Positions 1 to 7,314 are shown, counted from the first letter of the stretch. The stretch: DNA of 18,061 nt from an uncultured Selenomonas sp. (GCA_900552565.1 USAK01000034.1:1-18061), one strand, 5' to 3'. Notes: generated from the letters alone by a model not told the origin. Translations and numbers: made by a program.

Positions 1-459
1 ATTCCCCGGATAGCTCAAGGATTACTTGGTATTCTTGCTGCTGTAGCGAATTACCGAACCATCTCCCTTCACTTCGTAACCTTTTTTTTATCGGGCCTCC
101 GCTATGCGTGCTTTGATCAGCTCCTGAATCAGTTCATCTTTCGACATGGATTCATAGGCTTCGAGGTTATGAGGTTCGGACTTCGTTCTTTCTTGAATCA
201 ATTTCTTTTCTCTGAAAAGCTGAGGACCCTTTTTAGGGGGCAATTGCTGCTCATCGCGGTACATCCTCATGTAATCTCGGGCTGTCGAGGAACTGATGCC
301 GTACTGCCTGGCTGCTTCATACTTGGTAATCTCACCGTCATAGATGCGACGGCCTATATCCAAGCGTTGTTCTTTGGTGTATTTCATAGTAAGCCTCCTG
401 GTCTAAGCAGGGAATAACGGGTGTTTAGAAAATGCATATCTTCTGTCTTGATTATACAG
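1..459 (-). mobile_element. Partial IS3-type insertion sequence (orfA end)
   Basis: The minus strand carries an IS3-like orfA whose downstream side (orfB) would run off the left edge of the window. After orfA a different frame reads Q-V-I-L-E-L-S-G at about 3-26, which resembles the start of IS3 OrfB proteins, but too little is visible to be sure. The right boundary is not defined. A minus-strand sequence starting TGTATAATCAAGAC at about 459 has the TG start typical of IS3 ends, but the partner repeat lies outside the window, so 459 is only a guess. No target-site duplication can be tested. Confidence 0.45.
88..387 (-). CDS. IS3-family transposase OrfA-like helix-turn-helix protein, probably truncated
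   Basis: This encodes a 99-residue DNA-binding protein. Residues 1-45 (MKYTKEQRLDIGRRIYDGEI, then YEAARQYGISSSTARDYMRMY) form the helix-turn-helix of IS3-type OrfA proteins, and residues 75-99 (MSKDELIQELIKARIAEAR) are the helical segment that precedes the usual LKKGY tail. The start has a strong AGGAGG seven bases upstream on the minus strand. The frame ends at TAA (88-90), yet the next codons in the same frame read KKGYEVKGDGS and run to a second stop at 22-24. That tail matches what OrfA proteins normally carry, so a Leu codon has probably become TAA. The family's role is binding the element's terminal repeats and forming an OrfAB transposase by frameshift. Probably a decayed or truncated copy, although the N-terminal domain could still be made. 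Confidence 0.7.
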   Translation of the reverse strand: MKYTKEQRLDIGRRIYDGEITKYEAARQYGISSSTARDYMRMYRDEQQLPPKKGPQLFREKKLIQERTKSEPHNLEAYESMSKDELIQELIKARIAEAR

Positions 460-508
460 TTTCTGTATCCAAAATAAGCTTACCACTGCATCTGGCACTT
501 TTTTTGAC

Positions 509-537
509 TTGCTGGAACCATGGGAAGCCAGTAAAAT
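509..537 (+). promoter_or_regulatory. Possible dinB promoter
   Basis: TTGCTG (509-514), a 17-base spacer and TAAAAT (532-537) lie 36 bases upstream of the dinB start. The -10 matches well and the -35 poorly. A second TTGACT at 504-509 would give a 22-base spacer and is less likely. The rest of 388-573 holds no gene. It has a small perfect inverted repeat, ATACAG-TTT-CTGTAT (454-468), of unknown role. Confidence 0.35.
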
Positions 538-573
538 AATGGATAGGAAACAGCAGAAAAGGCGGGAGAGGAA

Positions 574-1749
574 ATGACGTCGGAGAAAAAAGAGAGACTG
601 GTCATGCATGTCGATATGGATGCATTCTTTGCATCGATTGAGCAGCGTGACCATGAAGAATACCGCGGCAAGCCGCTGATTGTCGGCGGCCTTTCCGGCC
701 GCGGCGTCGTTTCGACCTGTTCGTATGAGGCCAGAAAATTTGGCGTGCATTCGGCCATGCCGATGGTCAGGGCGCAGCGTCTCTGCCCGCAGGGAATATT
801 TATTGAAGGGAATTATGCGCATTATAAGAAAGTTTCGGCAGAGATTTTCAAGATTTTTGCGCGCTATGCTCCTGTGGTCGAGCCGCTGTCCATCGATGAG
901 GCCTTTCTCGATATCACGGGCATGGAACTCCTGATGAAGTCGCCGCGTGAATATGCAGAACGGCTCAAGCGGGAAATCAGGGCCAGGACAGGTCTTGTGG
1001 CTTCCGTAGGCATCGCACCGAATAAATTTCTCGCCAAGCTAGCGTCCGACCTTGAAAAGCCGGACGGCCTCGTCATCATCACGAAAGAGAATCAGCAGAG
1101 CATCCTCGACCCGCTGTCTGTCGGCCGCATCTGGGGCGTGGGCAAAAAGACGGCGTCTGTGCTGACCTCGCTGCATATCCGCACAATCGGGCAGCTGCGG
1201 CAGACGGACAGGAAAAAATTAACGGCAGCTCTTGGTGCGCATATGGCAGAACATCTGCTGGCTTTAGCGCAGGGCATCGACCACTGCGCAGTCGCACCAA
1301 GGGAGCCGGCTAAATCCATCGGCAAAGAAGTCACGTTCCCCGAAGACCTCAAGGACAGGGCTGAGGCGGAGAAGGTTTTGCTGGCCCTGGCCGAAAAAGT
1401 CGGCTACCGGCTGCGCGGCCATGGACTAAAGGCCAGGACCATCCAGCTGAAGCTGCGGCTCGGGAATTTCCAGACGTACACGCGCAGCCGGACGCTTGGC
1501 GAAGCGACCTGTTACGATAAAGAAATCTATCAGACGGCCGTGGAGCTCTATCAGGGGCTGCATGTGCGTCAGGGCATCCGCCTGCTCGGCATCTCGGCCT
1601 CCGGCTTCGATGCTTCAGGTGAGATTTCTCTCTTTCACGAGGAAGCCCGTAAAGAAAATCTCTATGCGGCTATCGATAAAATCAAAGCGCGCTTCGGCGA
1701 AAAAGGCATTACCAAGGCCCAGCTCATTCAGCGGCCGGATGAACTGTGA
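574..1749 (+). CDS. dinB: DNA polymerase IV (Y-family translesion polymerase)
   Basis: The 391-residue product has the usual length and all hallmarks of DinB. The N-terminal metal-binding motif HVDMDAFFA includes D14 and the likely steric-gate residue F19. The second catalytic motif SIDEAFLD includes D108 and E109. The helix-hairpin region VGIAPNKFLAKLASDLEKPD is followed by the thumb and the little-finger domain. A probable beta-clamp-binding motif, EISLF, lies near 350-354, with about 37 residues after it. The family copies past damaged template bases with low fidelity. The ATG at 574 follows GGGAG (564-568) and gives a normal lead-in to the first motif; a later ATG (604) would leave almost none. 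It is next to an IS end and is not obviously part of the following cofactor operon, which has its own promoter. No terminator hairpin was seen after it. Confidence 0.95.
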   Translation: MTSEKKERLVMHVDMDAFFASIEQRDHEEYRGKPLIVGGLSGRGVVSTCSYEARKFGVHSAMPMVRAQRLCPQGIFIEGNYAHYKKVSAEIFKIFARYAPVVEPLSIDEAFLDITGMELLMKSPREYAERLKREIRARTGLVASVGIAPNKFLAKLASDLEKPDGLVIITKENQQSILDPLSVGRIWGVGKKTASVLTSLHIRTIGQLRQTDRKKLTAALGAHMAEHLLALAQGIDHCAVAPREPAKSIGKEVTFPEDLKDRAEAEKVLLALAEKVGYRLRGHGLKARTIQLKLRLGNFQTYTRSRTLGEATCYDKEIYQTAVELYQGLHVRQGIRLLGISASGFDASGEISLFHEEARKENLYAAIDKIKARFGEKGITKAQLIQRPDEL

Positions 1750-1778
1750 AAAAAGTTATAGGAAAACAGAATAGGATT

Positions 1779-1787
1779 TGTTACAAT
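1779..1787 (+). promoter_or_regulatory. Extended -10 promoter of the Moco operon
   Basis: TG-T-TACAAT is an extended -10 element (TGn plus 5/6 match to TATAAT). No good -35 was found at 17-18 bases, which is common for extended -10 promoters. Transcription would start near 1794, just before the first paired strand of the riboswitch, so position and RNA structure agree. Confidence 0.55.
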
Positions 1788-1797
1788 AGATAAAGAT

Positions 1798-1898
1798 ATC
1801 ATACGACTCCGAGCGAAATCCGCTACGGCCGGCTGCGTCATGGGCAGGCTATGCGGGTAAGCCAGGGTTTCGGGGGAAACGCCGAGGCCTTCCGTGAT
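1798..1898 (+). ncRNA. Molybdenum cofactor (Moco) riboswitch aptamer
   Basis: The leader contains blocks I recognise from the Moco RNA motif: ACTCCGAGCG (1806-1815), GGGCAGGCT (1842-1850), the hairpin GTTTC-GGGG-GAAAC (1867-1880) followed by GCC, and GGCCTTCCG (1886-1894). A closing stem P1 can form from ATCA (1798-1801) with TGAT (1895-1898), plus CG (1804-1805) with CG (1893-1894). It lies directly before a Moco biosynthesis operon, the normal place for this element, which senses the finished cofactor. A terminator follows (see next entry). A tungsten-cofactor version of the same RNA is possible. Assigned from memory of the motif and from context, not from a covariance search. Confidence 0.82.
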
Positions 1899-1923
1899 TG
1901 AAAAGGGGCAAAATGCAAGGGGC

Positions 1924-1963
1924 AAAGACCATCCTTTCGCAATTGCGGAGGGGTGGTCTTTTT
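1924..1963 (+). terminator. Riboswitch-controlled intrinsic terminator
   Basis: AAAGACCATCC and its following bases (1924-1940) pair continuously with 1945-1961, giving a 17-bp hairpin with an AATT loop and then a T-run (1959-1963). It sits between the aptamer and the first cofactor gene, so it can only work as an attenuator. Its loop and 3' arm (1940-1952) can instead pair with 1888-1900, the 3' strand of P1 and its flank, as an antiterminator. Between aptamer and terminator is a short duplicated block, AAGGGGCAAA at 1903-1912 and 1917-1926. Confidence 0.85.
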
Positions 1964-1985
1964 ATAGATAGGAGAACTGAGCGCA

Positions 1986-3017
1986 ATGAAAGAAATGAAA
2001 ACGGTCGAGGCAGTCGGACAGGTGCTTTGTCAGGATATCACGCAGATTATCCGCGGTGTGACGAAGAATGCGCGTTTCCGCAAGGGCCATGTGATTACGG
2101 AAGAGGATATCCCCGTGCTGCTGTCGCTCGGCAAGGACCATATCTACATCTGGGATGAGGACGCTTCGCAGATGCACGAGAATGAAGCGGCCGATGTCCT
2201 GCGTCAGCTCTGTCAGAATGAGCATATGACGGCAACGGACGTCAAAGAAGGCAAGATTGAACTCGTCGCGGAATGCGATGGTGTCTTTCAGGTCGACGAG
2301 GACCGCTTCAATGCCGTCAATGAGATGGACGATATCACGATTGCGACGCTCGCGCAGAATATGCCGGTCAAAAAGGGCATGAAGCTCGCGGGCATGCGCG
2401 TGACGCCGCTGTTCATTGCCAGGGAACGGATGGAAGAGGTGCGCCGCACGGCGGGGGATAAACCGCTTTTGCGCCTGCTGCCGTACCGCAGGGACCTCAA
2501 GGTCGGTGTCGTGACGACGGGCACGGAAGTCTTCCTCGGACGCATCGAGGATACGTTCACGCCGGTCATTGAGACGAAGCTCAATCAGTTCGGCCTGACC
2601 ATCATGGAGCACCGCCTGTCCGACGATGTGACGGAACATACAAAAGCCGCCATCGAGGAACTTCTTGACCTCGGCATGGACATCATCCTCTGCACGGGCG
2701 GCATGAGCGTTGACCCCGACGACCGCACGCCTGCGGCCATCCGCGATGCCGGTGTCGATATTGTGACGTACGGCGCACCGGTGCTGCCGGGAGCGATGTA
2801 CCTTTTGGGCTATACGGAGCGCGAGGGCCGCACGGTCACGGTCATGGGCCTGCCGGGCTGTGTCATGTACGACAAGGCGACGATTTTTGATATGATTCTG
2901 CCGCGCGCGATTGCCGGTGACAAAGTCACGCGCCGTGAAATCCGTCATTTCGGCATCGGCGGTCTCTGCATGCGCTGCAAGGTCTGCCATTATCCCATCT
3001 GCCCATTCCAGAAATAA
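1986..3017 (+). CDS. MoeA-like molybdopterin-binding protein with Cys-rich tail
   Basis: This 343-residue protein heads the operon. Residues 1-150 form an N-terminal region typical of a clostridial MoeA-like family (VEAVGQVLCQDITQI, then FRKGHVITEEDIPVLL). Residues 170-315 are a MoCF/MogA-type molybdopterin-binding fold, with TTGTE (177-181) and CTGGMSVDPDDRTP (236-249). The last 16 residues carry C328-x2-C331-x2-C334-x4-C339, which looks like a metal or Fe-S ligand set; I recall this tail in relatives. The MoCF signature shows pterin binding, but the reaction is not known to me, and MoeA proper is encoded next door. A role in cofactor handling or delivery is an inference. AGGAG (1970-1974) precedes the ATG. 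The gene is 12 bases from moeA and shares the riboswitch leader. Confidence 0.85.
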   Translation: MKEMKTVEAVGQVLCQDITQIIRGVTKNARFRKGHVITEEDIPVLLSLGKDHIYIWDEDASQMHENEAADVLRQLCQNEHMTATDVKEGKIELVAECDGVFQVDEDRFNAVNEMDDITIATLAQNMPVKKGMKLAGMRVTPLFIARERMEEVRRTAGDKPLLRLLPYRRDLKVGVVTTGTEVFLGRIEDTFTPVIETKLNQFGLTIMEHRLSDDVTEHTKAAIEELLDLGMDIILCTGGMSVDPDDRTPAAIRDAGVDIVTYGAPVLPGAMYLLGYTEREGRTVTVMGLPGCVMYDKATIFDMILPRAIAGDKVTRREIRHFGIGGLCMRCKVCHYPICPFQK

Positions 3018-3029
3018 GCGAGGTTTGTC

Positions 3030-4229
3030 ATGCAGGATATTTCTTTAGAGCAGGCCATTGAGGTACTGCTGGACCATACCAAAAAAATCGAAGCAGTGGA
3101 AGAAGTTCCGCTGCTCGAATCTCTGGGCAGAGTCATCGCCGAAGATGCTGTGGCTTCTTTTGACAATCCTCCCTTTGACCGTTCGCCGCTGGATGGCTAT
3201 ACGTTTGCGGCTTCTGGCACAAAGGGAGCGTCGCAGGAACATCCGGCTTCGCTGGCCATCATCGGCGAGGAATGCGCAGGTGACTTTTTCGAGGGAGACG
3301 TGCCGGAGGGCGCGGCCCTGCGCCTGATGACGGGCGCGGCCATTCCCGAGGGCTGCGACTGTGTGGTGCGCCAGGAAGATGTGACCTTGGAAGACGGGCG
3401 TATTCTGGTGCCGTATGAGCTTCATCATCATGAGAACTACTGCTTTGCCGGTGAGGATGTCAGGAAGGGGACCCTGCTCGTCAAAAAGGGAACGGAGCTT
3501 ACGGCAGCGCATCTCGGTGTGCTCGCAAGTCTCGGTTTTGGCAAAGTCAAGGTTTACCGCCGTCTGCGCGTCGCCATTGCGAGCACGGGGGATGAACTCG
3601 TGCTGCCGGGCGAGCCTCTGCGCCCAGGCAAAATCTACAACAGCAATCTCTACGTGCTGGCAGGACGGCTGCAGGAACTTGGCTTTCAGCCGGAAGTTCT
3701 TGGCATCCTGCCCGACGATGTCGACGAAGCTGCTGAATTCATCGATGCCTGGCGCGATAAGGTAGATTTCTTCCTGACAACAGGCGGCGTTTCGGTTGGC
3801 AAGAAGGACATCATGCACGGCGTCGTCAACAAAATTGGCACGCGCCTGTTCTGGCGCGTCTGCATCAAGCCGGGGGCGCCGGTCATTGCCTATACGGCTG
3901 GCAATATGCTCGGCATTGCGCTTTCGGGCAATCCGTTTGCCTCGTTTGCGACGTTTGAACTTTTAGCGCGGCAGGTACTCTCTAAATTCTCAGGACGCGG
4001 GTCGGTGCGGTATATCCCCGTTGAGGGCTTCCTCGCCGACAAATTCCCGAAGCCGAGCTACGGCCGCCGCTTCATCCGCGCGCATTATCGGAATGGCGTT
4101 TTCACGATTCCGGAGCAGCATGACTCCGGCTCGCTGTTTTCCGCGGCCGGCTGCAATGCGCTCATCGACATTCCGGCAGGCACGGGGCCTGTGCCGTCGG
4201 GCTCACGCGTCCGCGGCGTCCTTTTGTGA
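3030..4229 (+). CDS. moeA: Molybdopterin molybdenumtransferase MoeA
   Basis: The 399-residue product has the length and domain order of MoeA. Domain blocks are FDRSPLDGY (49-57, the family's DxSxxDGY site), MTGAAIPEGCDCVVRQED (100-117), the MoCF fold with STGDE (185-189) and TTGGVSVGKKD (250-260), LSGNPFASF (299-306) and the C-terminal barrel to residue 399. MoeA uses adenylated molybdopterin and molybdate to make Moco in the cytoplasm. The MogA domain that makes that adenylate is encoded two genes downstream. The start is ATG with a weak GCGAGG about six bases upstream, and translational coupling to the gene 12 bases before it is likely. The next gene begins ten bases after the stop. Confidence 0.95.
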   Translation: MQDISLEQAIEVLLDHTKKIEAVEEVPLLESLGRVIAEDAVASFDNPPFDRSPLDGYTFAASGTKGASQEHPASLAIIGEECAGDFFEGDVPEGAALRLMTGAAIPEGCDCVVRQEDVTLEDGRILVPYELHHHENYCFAGEDVRKGTLLVKKGTELTAAHLGVLASLGFGKVKVYRRLRVAIASTGDELVLPGEPLRPGKIYNSNLYVLAGRLQELGFQPEVLGILPDDVDEAAEFIDAWRDKVDFFLTTGGVSVGKKDIMHGVVNKIGTRLFWRVCIKPGAPVIAYTAGNMLGIALSGNPFASFATFELLARQVLSKFSGRGSVRYIPVEGFLADKFPKPSYGRRFIRAHYRNGVFTIPEQHDSGSLFSAAGCNALIDIPAGTGPVPSGSRVRGVLL

Positions 4230-4239
4230 GGTGAAGGTC

Positions 4240-5229
4240 ATGTTCGACCAGTATCAGCGAAAAATTGAATACGTGCGCATCTCGCTGACCGACCGCTGCA
4301 ATCTGCGCTGCCGCTACTGCATGCCGGAAGAAGGCATCCAAAAGATGCGTCATGAGGATATCCTGACGTTTGACGAAATTCTCCGCATTGTGCGCGCCTT
4401 GGCAGTCCTTGGCGTGCGCAAGGTGCGGCTGACCGGCGGCGAGCCTCTCGTCCGGCGCAATATCGTCGAGCTTGTGCGTGAAATCCATGCGGTTGAAGGC
4501 ATCGAGCAGATTGCGCTGACGACGAATGGCGTCCTGCTTGACGAAATGGCCGCTGACCTTGTGGCCGCAGGGCTTACGGGCATCAATATCAGCCTTGACA
4601 CGCTAAAGGCTGCGACATTTGCCGATATTACGCGCCGTCCCGTTTTTGCACGTGTCGAAGCAGGCATCGAGGCCGTGCACAAGGCCGGTCTCACGGATGT
4701 CAAATTCAACTGCGTGCCGATGCAGGGCATCAACGAAGCGGAACTGCCTGCGCTTGTCGAGCATTTTACGCGCCTTCGTCCCTGGAAATTCCGCTTCATT
4801 GAACTCATGCCGATTGGCTGTGCTTATGAAGCCGGGCTCAAGGGCATCCCGATGGCAGAAGTACGCAGCCGCTTGGAACAGGCTTTTGGCCATCTGCGTC
4901 CGGTTCAGCCGTCAAAAGGCGTATACGGACCGGCTGCTTACTATCAGGCGGAAGGGTTCCGCGGGCAGATTGGCTTCATCGATGCGATGGAGCATAAATT
5001 CTGCGCTTCGTGCAACCGCGTGCGCCTGACAGCGGAGGGCTTTTTGAAGCTCTGCCTCAATGCGAAGACGGGACTGGACCTCAGGACTCTGCTGCGTTCC
5101 GGCATCAGCGATGAGAATCTGCGTATGGCCCTGCAGCAGGCAATTTATCATAAGCCGGAAGAACATTTCTTTCAGTCATCTGCGTATAAGGAAAAGGACA
5201 GCCGCGCCATGTATCAGGTTGGCGGCTGA
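4240..5229 (+). CDS. moaA: GTP 3',8-cyclase MoaA (radical SAM)
   Basis: MoaA performs the first step of Moco synthesis, the radical rearrangement of GTP to 3',8-cyclo-GTP. The 329-residue protein shows the radical-SAM cluster C20-x3-C24-x2-C27 (TDRCNLRCRYCMPEEG), LTGGEPL (64-70), the C-terminal substrate-binding cluster C255, C258 and C272 (FCASCNRVRL and LCLNA), and the essential Gly-Gly C-terminus (MYQVGG). I chose ATG 4240 because AGGTGAAGG stands just before it and the homology starts there. The open frame extends upstream to 4021, but that part overlaps moeA in another frame. The partner MoaC is not in the window. Confidence 0.96.
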   Translation: MFDQYQRKIEYVRISLTDRCNLRCRYCMPEEGIQKMRHEDILTFDEILRIVRALAVLGVRKVRLTGGEPLVRRNIVELVREIHAVEGIEQIALTTNGVLLDEMAADLVAAGLTGINISLDTLKAATFADITRRPVFARVEAGIEAVHKAGLTDVKFNCVPMQGINEAELPALVEHFTRLRPWKFRFIELMPIGCAYEAGLKGIPMAEVRSRLEQAFGHLRPVQPSKGVYGPAAYYQAEGFRGQIGFIDAMEHKFCASCNRVRLTAEGFLKLCLNAKTGLDLRTLLRSGISDENLRMALQQAIYHKPEEHFFQSSAYKEKDSRAMYQVGG

Positions 5230-5277
5230 AGCAATATAATGGAAGACAGCAAGTTGTATCGTAACGGAGGATTTTCA

Positions 5278-6213
5278 ATGGGAACGATGGGAACAATCAA
5301 GGCACTCTGCATCAGTGAGAAGAAAGGCACGCTCAAGACGTCGATTCACAAGGCTCTTTTTCATACGGAATGGGGCATGGTCGGCGATGCCCATGCGGGA
5401 CGCTGGCATCGTCAGGTCAGCCTTTTAGGCCTTGCAGAGATTGAAGAATTCCGCAGACGCGGTGTCGATGTCAAATTCGGCGCCTTTGGCGAAAATATCG
5501 TGGCCGAGGGCTTCCACTTCAAGGAACTGCCCATCGGCACGCGCCTGCGCGCGGGTAATGTCTGGCTCGAAATCACGCAGATTGGCAAGGAATGTCATAA
5601 GAGCTGCGCGATACGGAGTCAGGTCGGCGACTGCATCATGCCGCGCGAGGGTGTTTTTGCGCGCGTACTGCATGGCGGCTGGCTCGAAGAAGGTGACAAG
5701 CTCGAGATTGTCACGGAGAAAATGCCTCTCGATGCGGCCATCATCACGGCGAGCGACAAGGGCAGCAAAGGACTGCGCGAGGATACGAGCGGCGCAAAAG
5801 TGCAGGAGATGCTCGAAGCTGCCGGCTATACGGTGGCAGAGAAAATCATCCTGCCGGATGAGCAGGAGGATATCGCACATAAGATGCGTTCGTTTGGCGA
5901 CCTCGGCATTGCCCTTGTCGTGACGACGGGCGGCACGGGCTTTTCCGTGCGCGATGTGACACCGGAGGCGACGATTTCGGTCTGCGAACGACTGACGCCG
6001 GGCATCCCCGAAGCCATGCGCGCCCTTTCGATGCAGGTCACGCACCGCGCGATACTGAGCCGCGCACAGGCCGGCATCTACAAGCGTACGCTCATCGTCA
6101 ACCTGCCGGGCAGCCGCAAAGCCGTGGAAGAATGTCTCGGTTTCGTCCTGCCGGAACTCCAGCATGGCCTTGATATCCTGCGCGGCGATGCCAGTGAATG
6201 TGCACGGAAATAA
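5278..6213 (+). CDS. MOSC domain - MogA/MoaB fusion, molybdopterin adenylyltransferase
   Basis: Two domains are joined in 311 residues. Residues about 5-148 are a MOSC domain of the YiiM-like type, with GDAHAGRWHRQVSLL (37-50), FGENI (70-74) and the Cys-containing block IGKECHKSC then VGDCIMPREGVFARV (102-130; C106, C110, C119). Residues about 152-305 are a MogA/MoaB domain with IITASDKGSKG, DTSGAKV, VVTTGGTGFSVRDVTPEAT (214-232) and IVNLPGSRKAVEE. MogA activates molybdopterin by adenylation for MoeA; MOSC domains handle Moco or sulfur, but this one's substrate is unknown. The start at 5278 follows GGAGG (5266-5270) by seven bases; an in-frame ATG at 5239 lacks such a site. The gap after moaA (48 bases) is the longest in the operon. 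Confidence 0.9.
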   Translation: MGTMGTIKALCISEKKGTLKTSIHKALFHTEWGMVGDAHAGRWHRQVSLLGLAEIEEFRRRGVDVKFGAFGENIVAEGFHFKELPIGTRLRAGNVWLEITQIGKECHKSCAIRSQVGDCIMPREGVFARVLHGGWLEEGDKLEIVTEKMPLDAAIITASDKGSKGLREDTSGAKVQEMLEAAGYTVAEKIILPDEQEDIAHKMRSFGDLGIALVVTTGGTGFSVRDVTPEATISVCERLTPGIPEAMRALSMQVTHRAILSRAQAGIYKRTLIVNLPGSRKAVEECLGFVLPELQHGLDILRGDASECARK

Positions 6214-6225
6214 GAGGGCAGCAGC

Positions 6226-7314
6226 GTGGATTTTTCGGATATTGCTCTCCTGATTGTTGCGGGCGGTAAGAGCTCGCGCATGGGACAGGATAAACGGTTT
6301 CTTTCATTTCGCGGCGTTGGTCTTCTTGAACGCCTCTGCAGGAAAACATCACGTATTTCTTTTGCGGAGCGATTTCTCTGCGTGGAGCAGGTATCGCCGG
6401 AGCTGCAGGAACTGGCGGACCGCTTCGGTCTGACGCTCGTAACGGACGAACGCGAAGGAAGCGGTCCGATGGAAGGCATCAGCCGCGGCCTCGGCCGGAT
6501 GAAATCTTCGTACGGTCTGGCCGTATCCTGCGATATGCCGTTCCTCGATTTTAGGGTTTTGCGCTTTTTACTGGCCGCTGCGGCAAAAAATCCTGCCCTG
6601 CGGGCTGTGCTGCCGCGCACGGAACGCTGGCAGCCGCTGGCGGCGCTCTATCACCGCGATATGTCCGAGACTTTTGCCGAAGCCCTGCAGAGGGGCGACG
6701 GCAAGCTCGGCCTCGTCATCGCAGAGAAAACGCACAGCTGCGTTGACTTTCCTGATAATGTGATGTTCTTCAATGTCAATACCATGGCGGACTGGCGTCT
6801 GGCCTGCGGCCGCCTGGCTAATGAAGAAAGAAAGGTGCCGCTTGTGACGGTTTCGGCGCCGGCATCGAATACAGGCAAGACGACGTTCATCGAGAAACTG
6901 CTGCCAAGGCTCACGGAGCGGGGCATCCGCGTCGGCGTTGTCAAGGGCGACTGCCATGGTTACGATGTCGATGAAGAGGGCAAGGACAGCTGGCGCTTCA
7001 AGAAAGCCGGGGCCAGCGGCGTGGCCGTAGTTTCGCCCAAAGGCTATTTTATCGAGCAGCGGACGGAACGGCGGGCGAACCTCGTGGAGATGGCCGGCCG
7101 GCTGCAGGACGTTGATCTCGTGCTCATCGAGAGCCGCCGCCACGGCGCAGCACCTGTTGTTTCTTTATTTCGAGATAAAGGTGAACTTGAACTGACGGAA
7201 GATACGGCCGCACTCTTTTGCAAGACGCCGCAGGAACTTCGGGGAATTCAGGAATATTCCCTTGATGATGTGGATGCGGCTGTCCGCCTCGTGACTTTCC
7301 TGATGGGGAATTAA
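6226..7314 (+). CDS. MobA-MobB fusion (molybdenum cofactor guanylyltransferase plus GTP-binding partner)
   Basis: The 362-residue product joins two domains. Residues 1-195 are MobA, with the nucleotide-binding signature LIVAGGKSSRMGQDKRFL (9-26), GPMEGISRGL (80-89), the metal-binding CDMPF (102-106) and FFNVNT (181-186). Residues 205-362 are MobB, with a P-loop APASNTGKTT (211-220), the MobB block KGDCHGYDVDEEGKDSWRFKKAGA (240-263) and VDLVLIESRRHG (296-307). MobA attaches GMP to Moco to make the dinucleotide form that formate dehydrogenases of this class bind; MobB helps but is not strictly required in other bacteria. Translation starts at GTG 6226 after GAGGG (6214-6218), 12 bases from the previous stop. 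This is the last gene of the operon. Confidence 0.92.
   Translation: MDFSDIALLIVAGGKSSRMGQDKRFLSFRGVGLLERLCRKTSRISFAERFLCVEQVSPELQELADRFGLTLVTDEREGSGPMEGISRGLGRMKSSYGLAVSCDMPFLDFRVLRFLLAAAAKNPALRAVLPRTERWQPLAALYHRDMSETFAEALQRGDGKLGLVIAEKTHSCVDFPDNVMFFNVNTMADWRLACGRLANEERKVPLVTVSAPASNTGKTTFIEKLLPRLTERGIRVGVVKGDCHGYDVDEEGKDSWRFKKAGASGVAVVSPKGYFIEQRTERRANLVEMAGRLQDVDLVLIESRRHGAAPVVSLFRDKGELELTEDTAALFCKTPQELRGIQEYSLDDVDAAVRLVTFLMGN

Noticed and set aside
443..459. LexA-like box CTGT-N9-ACAG upstream of dinB
   Set aside because: The enterobacterial box needs N8, the sequence between is not the usual TA repeat, and the B. subtilis type (CGAAC-N4-GTTCG) is absent. It also falls at the possible end of the insertion sequence.
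1903..1926. Start of a tandem repeat or CRISPR-like array (AAGGGGCAAA twice)
   Set aside because: Only two short copies 14 bases apart in the riboswitch linker, with no further units.
1962..2990. Long minus-strand open frame opposite the MoeA-like gene (and similar ones opposite fdhA and others)
   Set aside because: It mirrors the codon pattern of a clearly real gene, its product is low-complexity (rich in Arg, His, Asp, Ala), and it has no ribosome site. The same applies to the 10076-11596 and 11732-12811 minus-strand frames.
4021..4239. N-terminal extension of MoaA
   Set aside because: It overlaps moeA in another frame, is not MoaA-like, and a strong ribosome site stands before ATG 4240.
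5235..5240. TATAAT between moaA and the MOSC-MogA gene as an internal promoter
   Set aside because: No -35 at 16-18 bases and no TG extension; the genes are otherwise tightly arranged in one operon.
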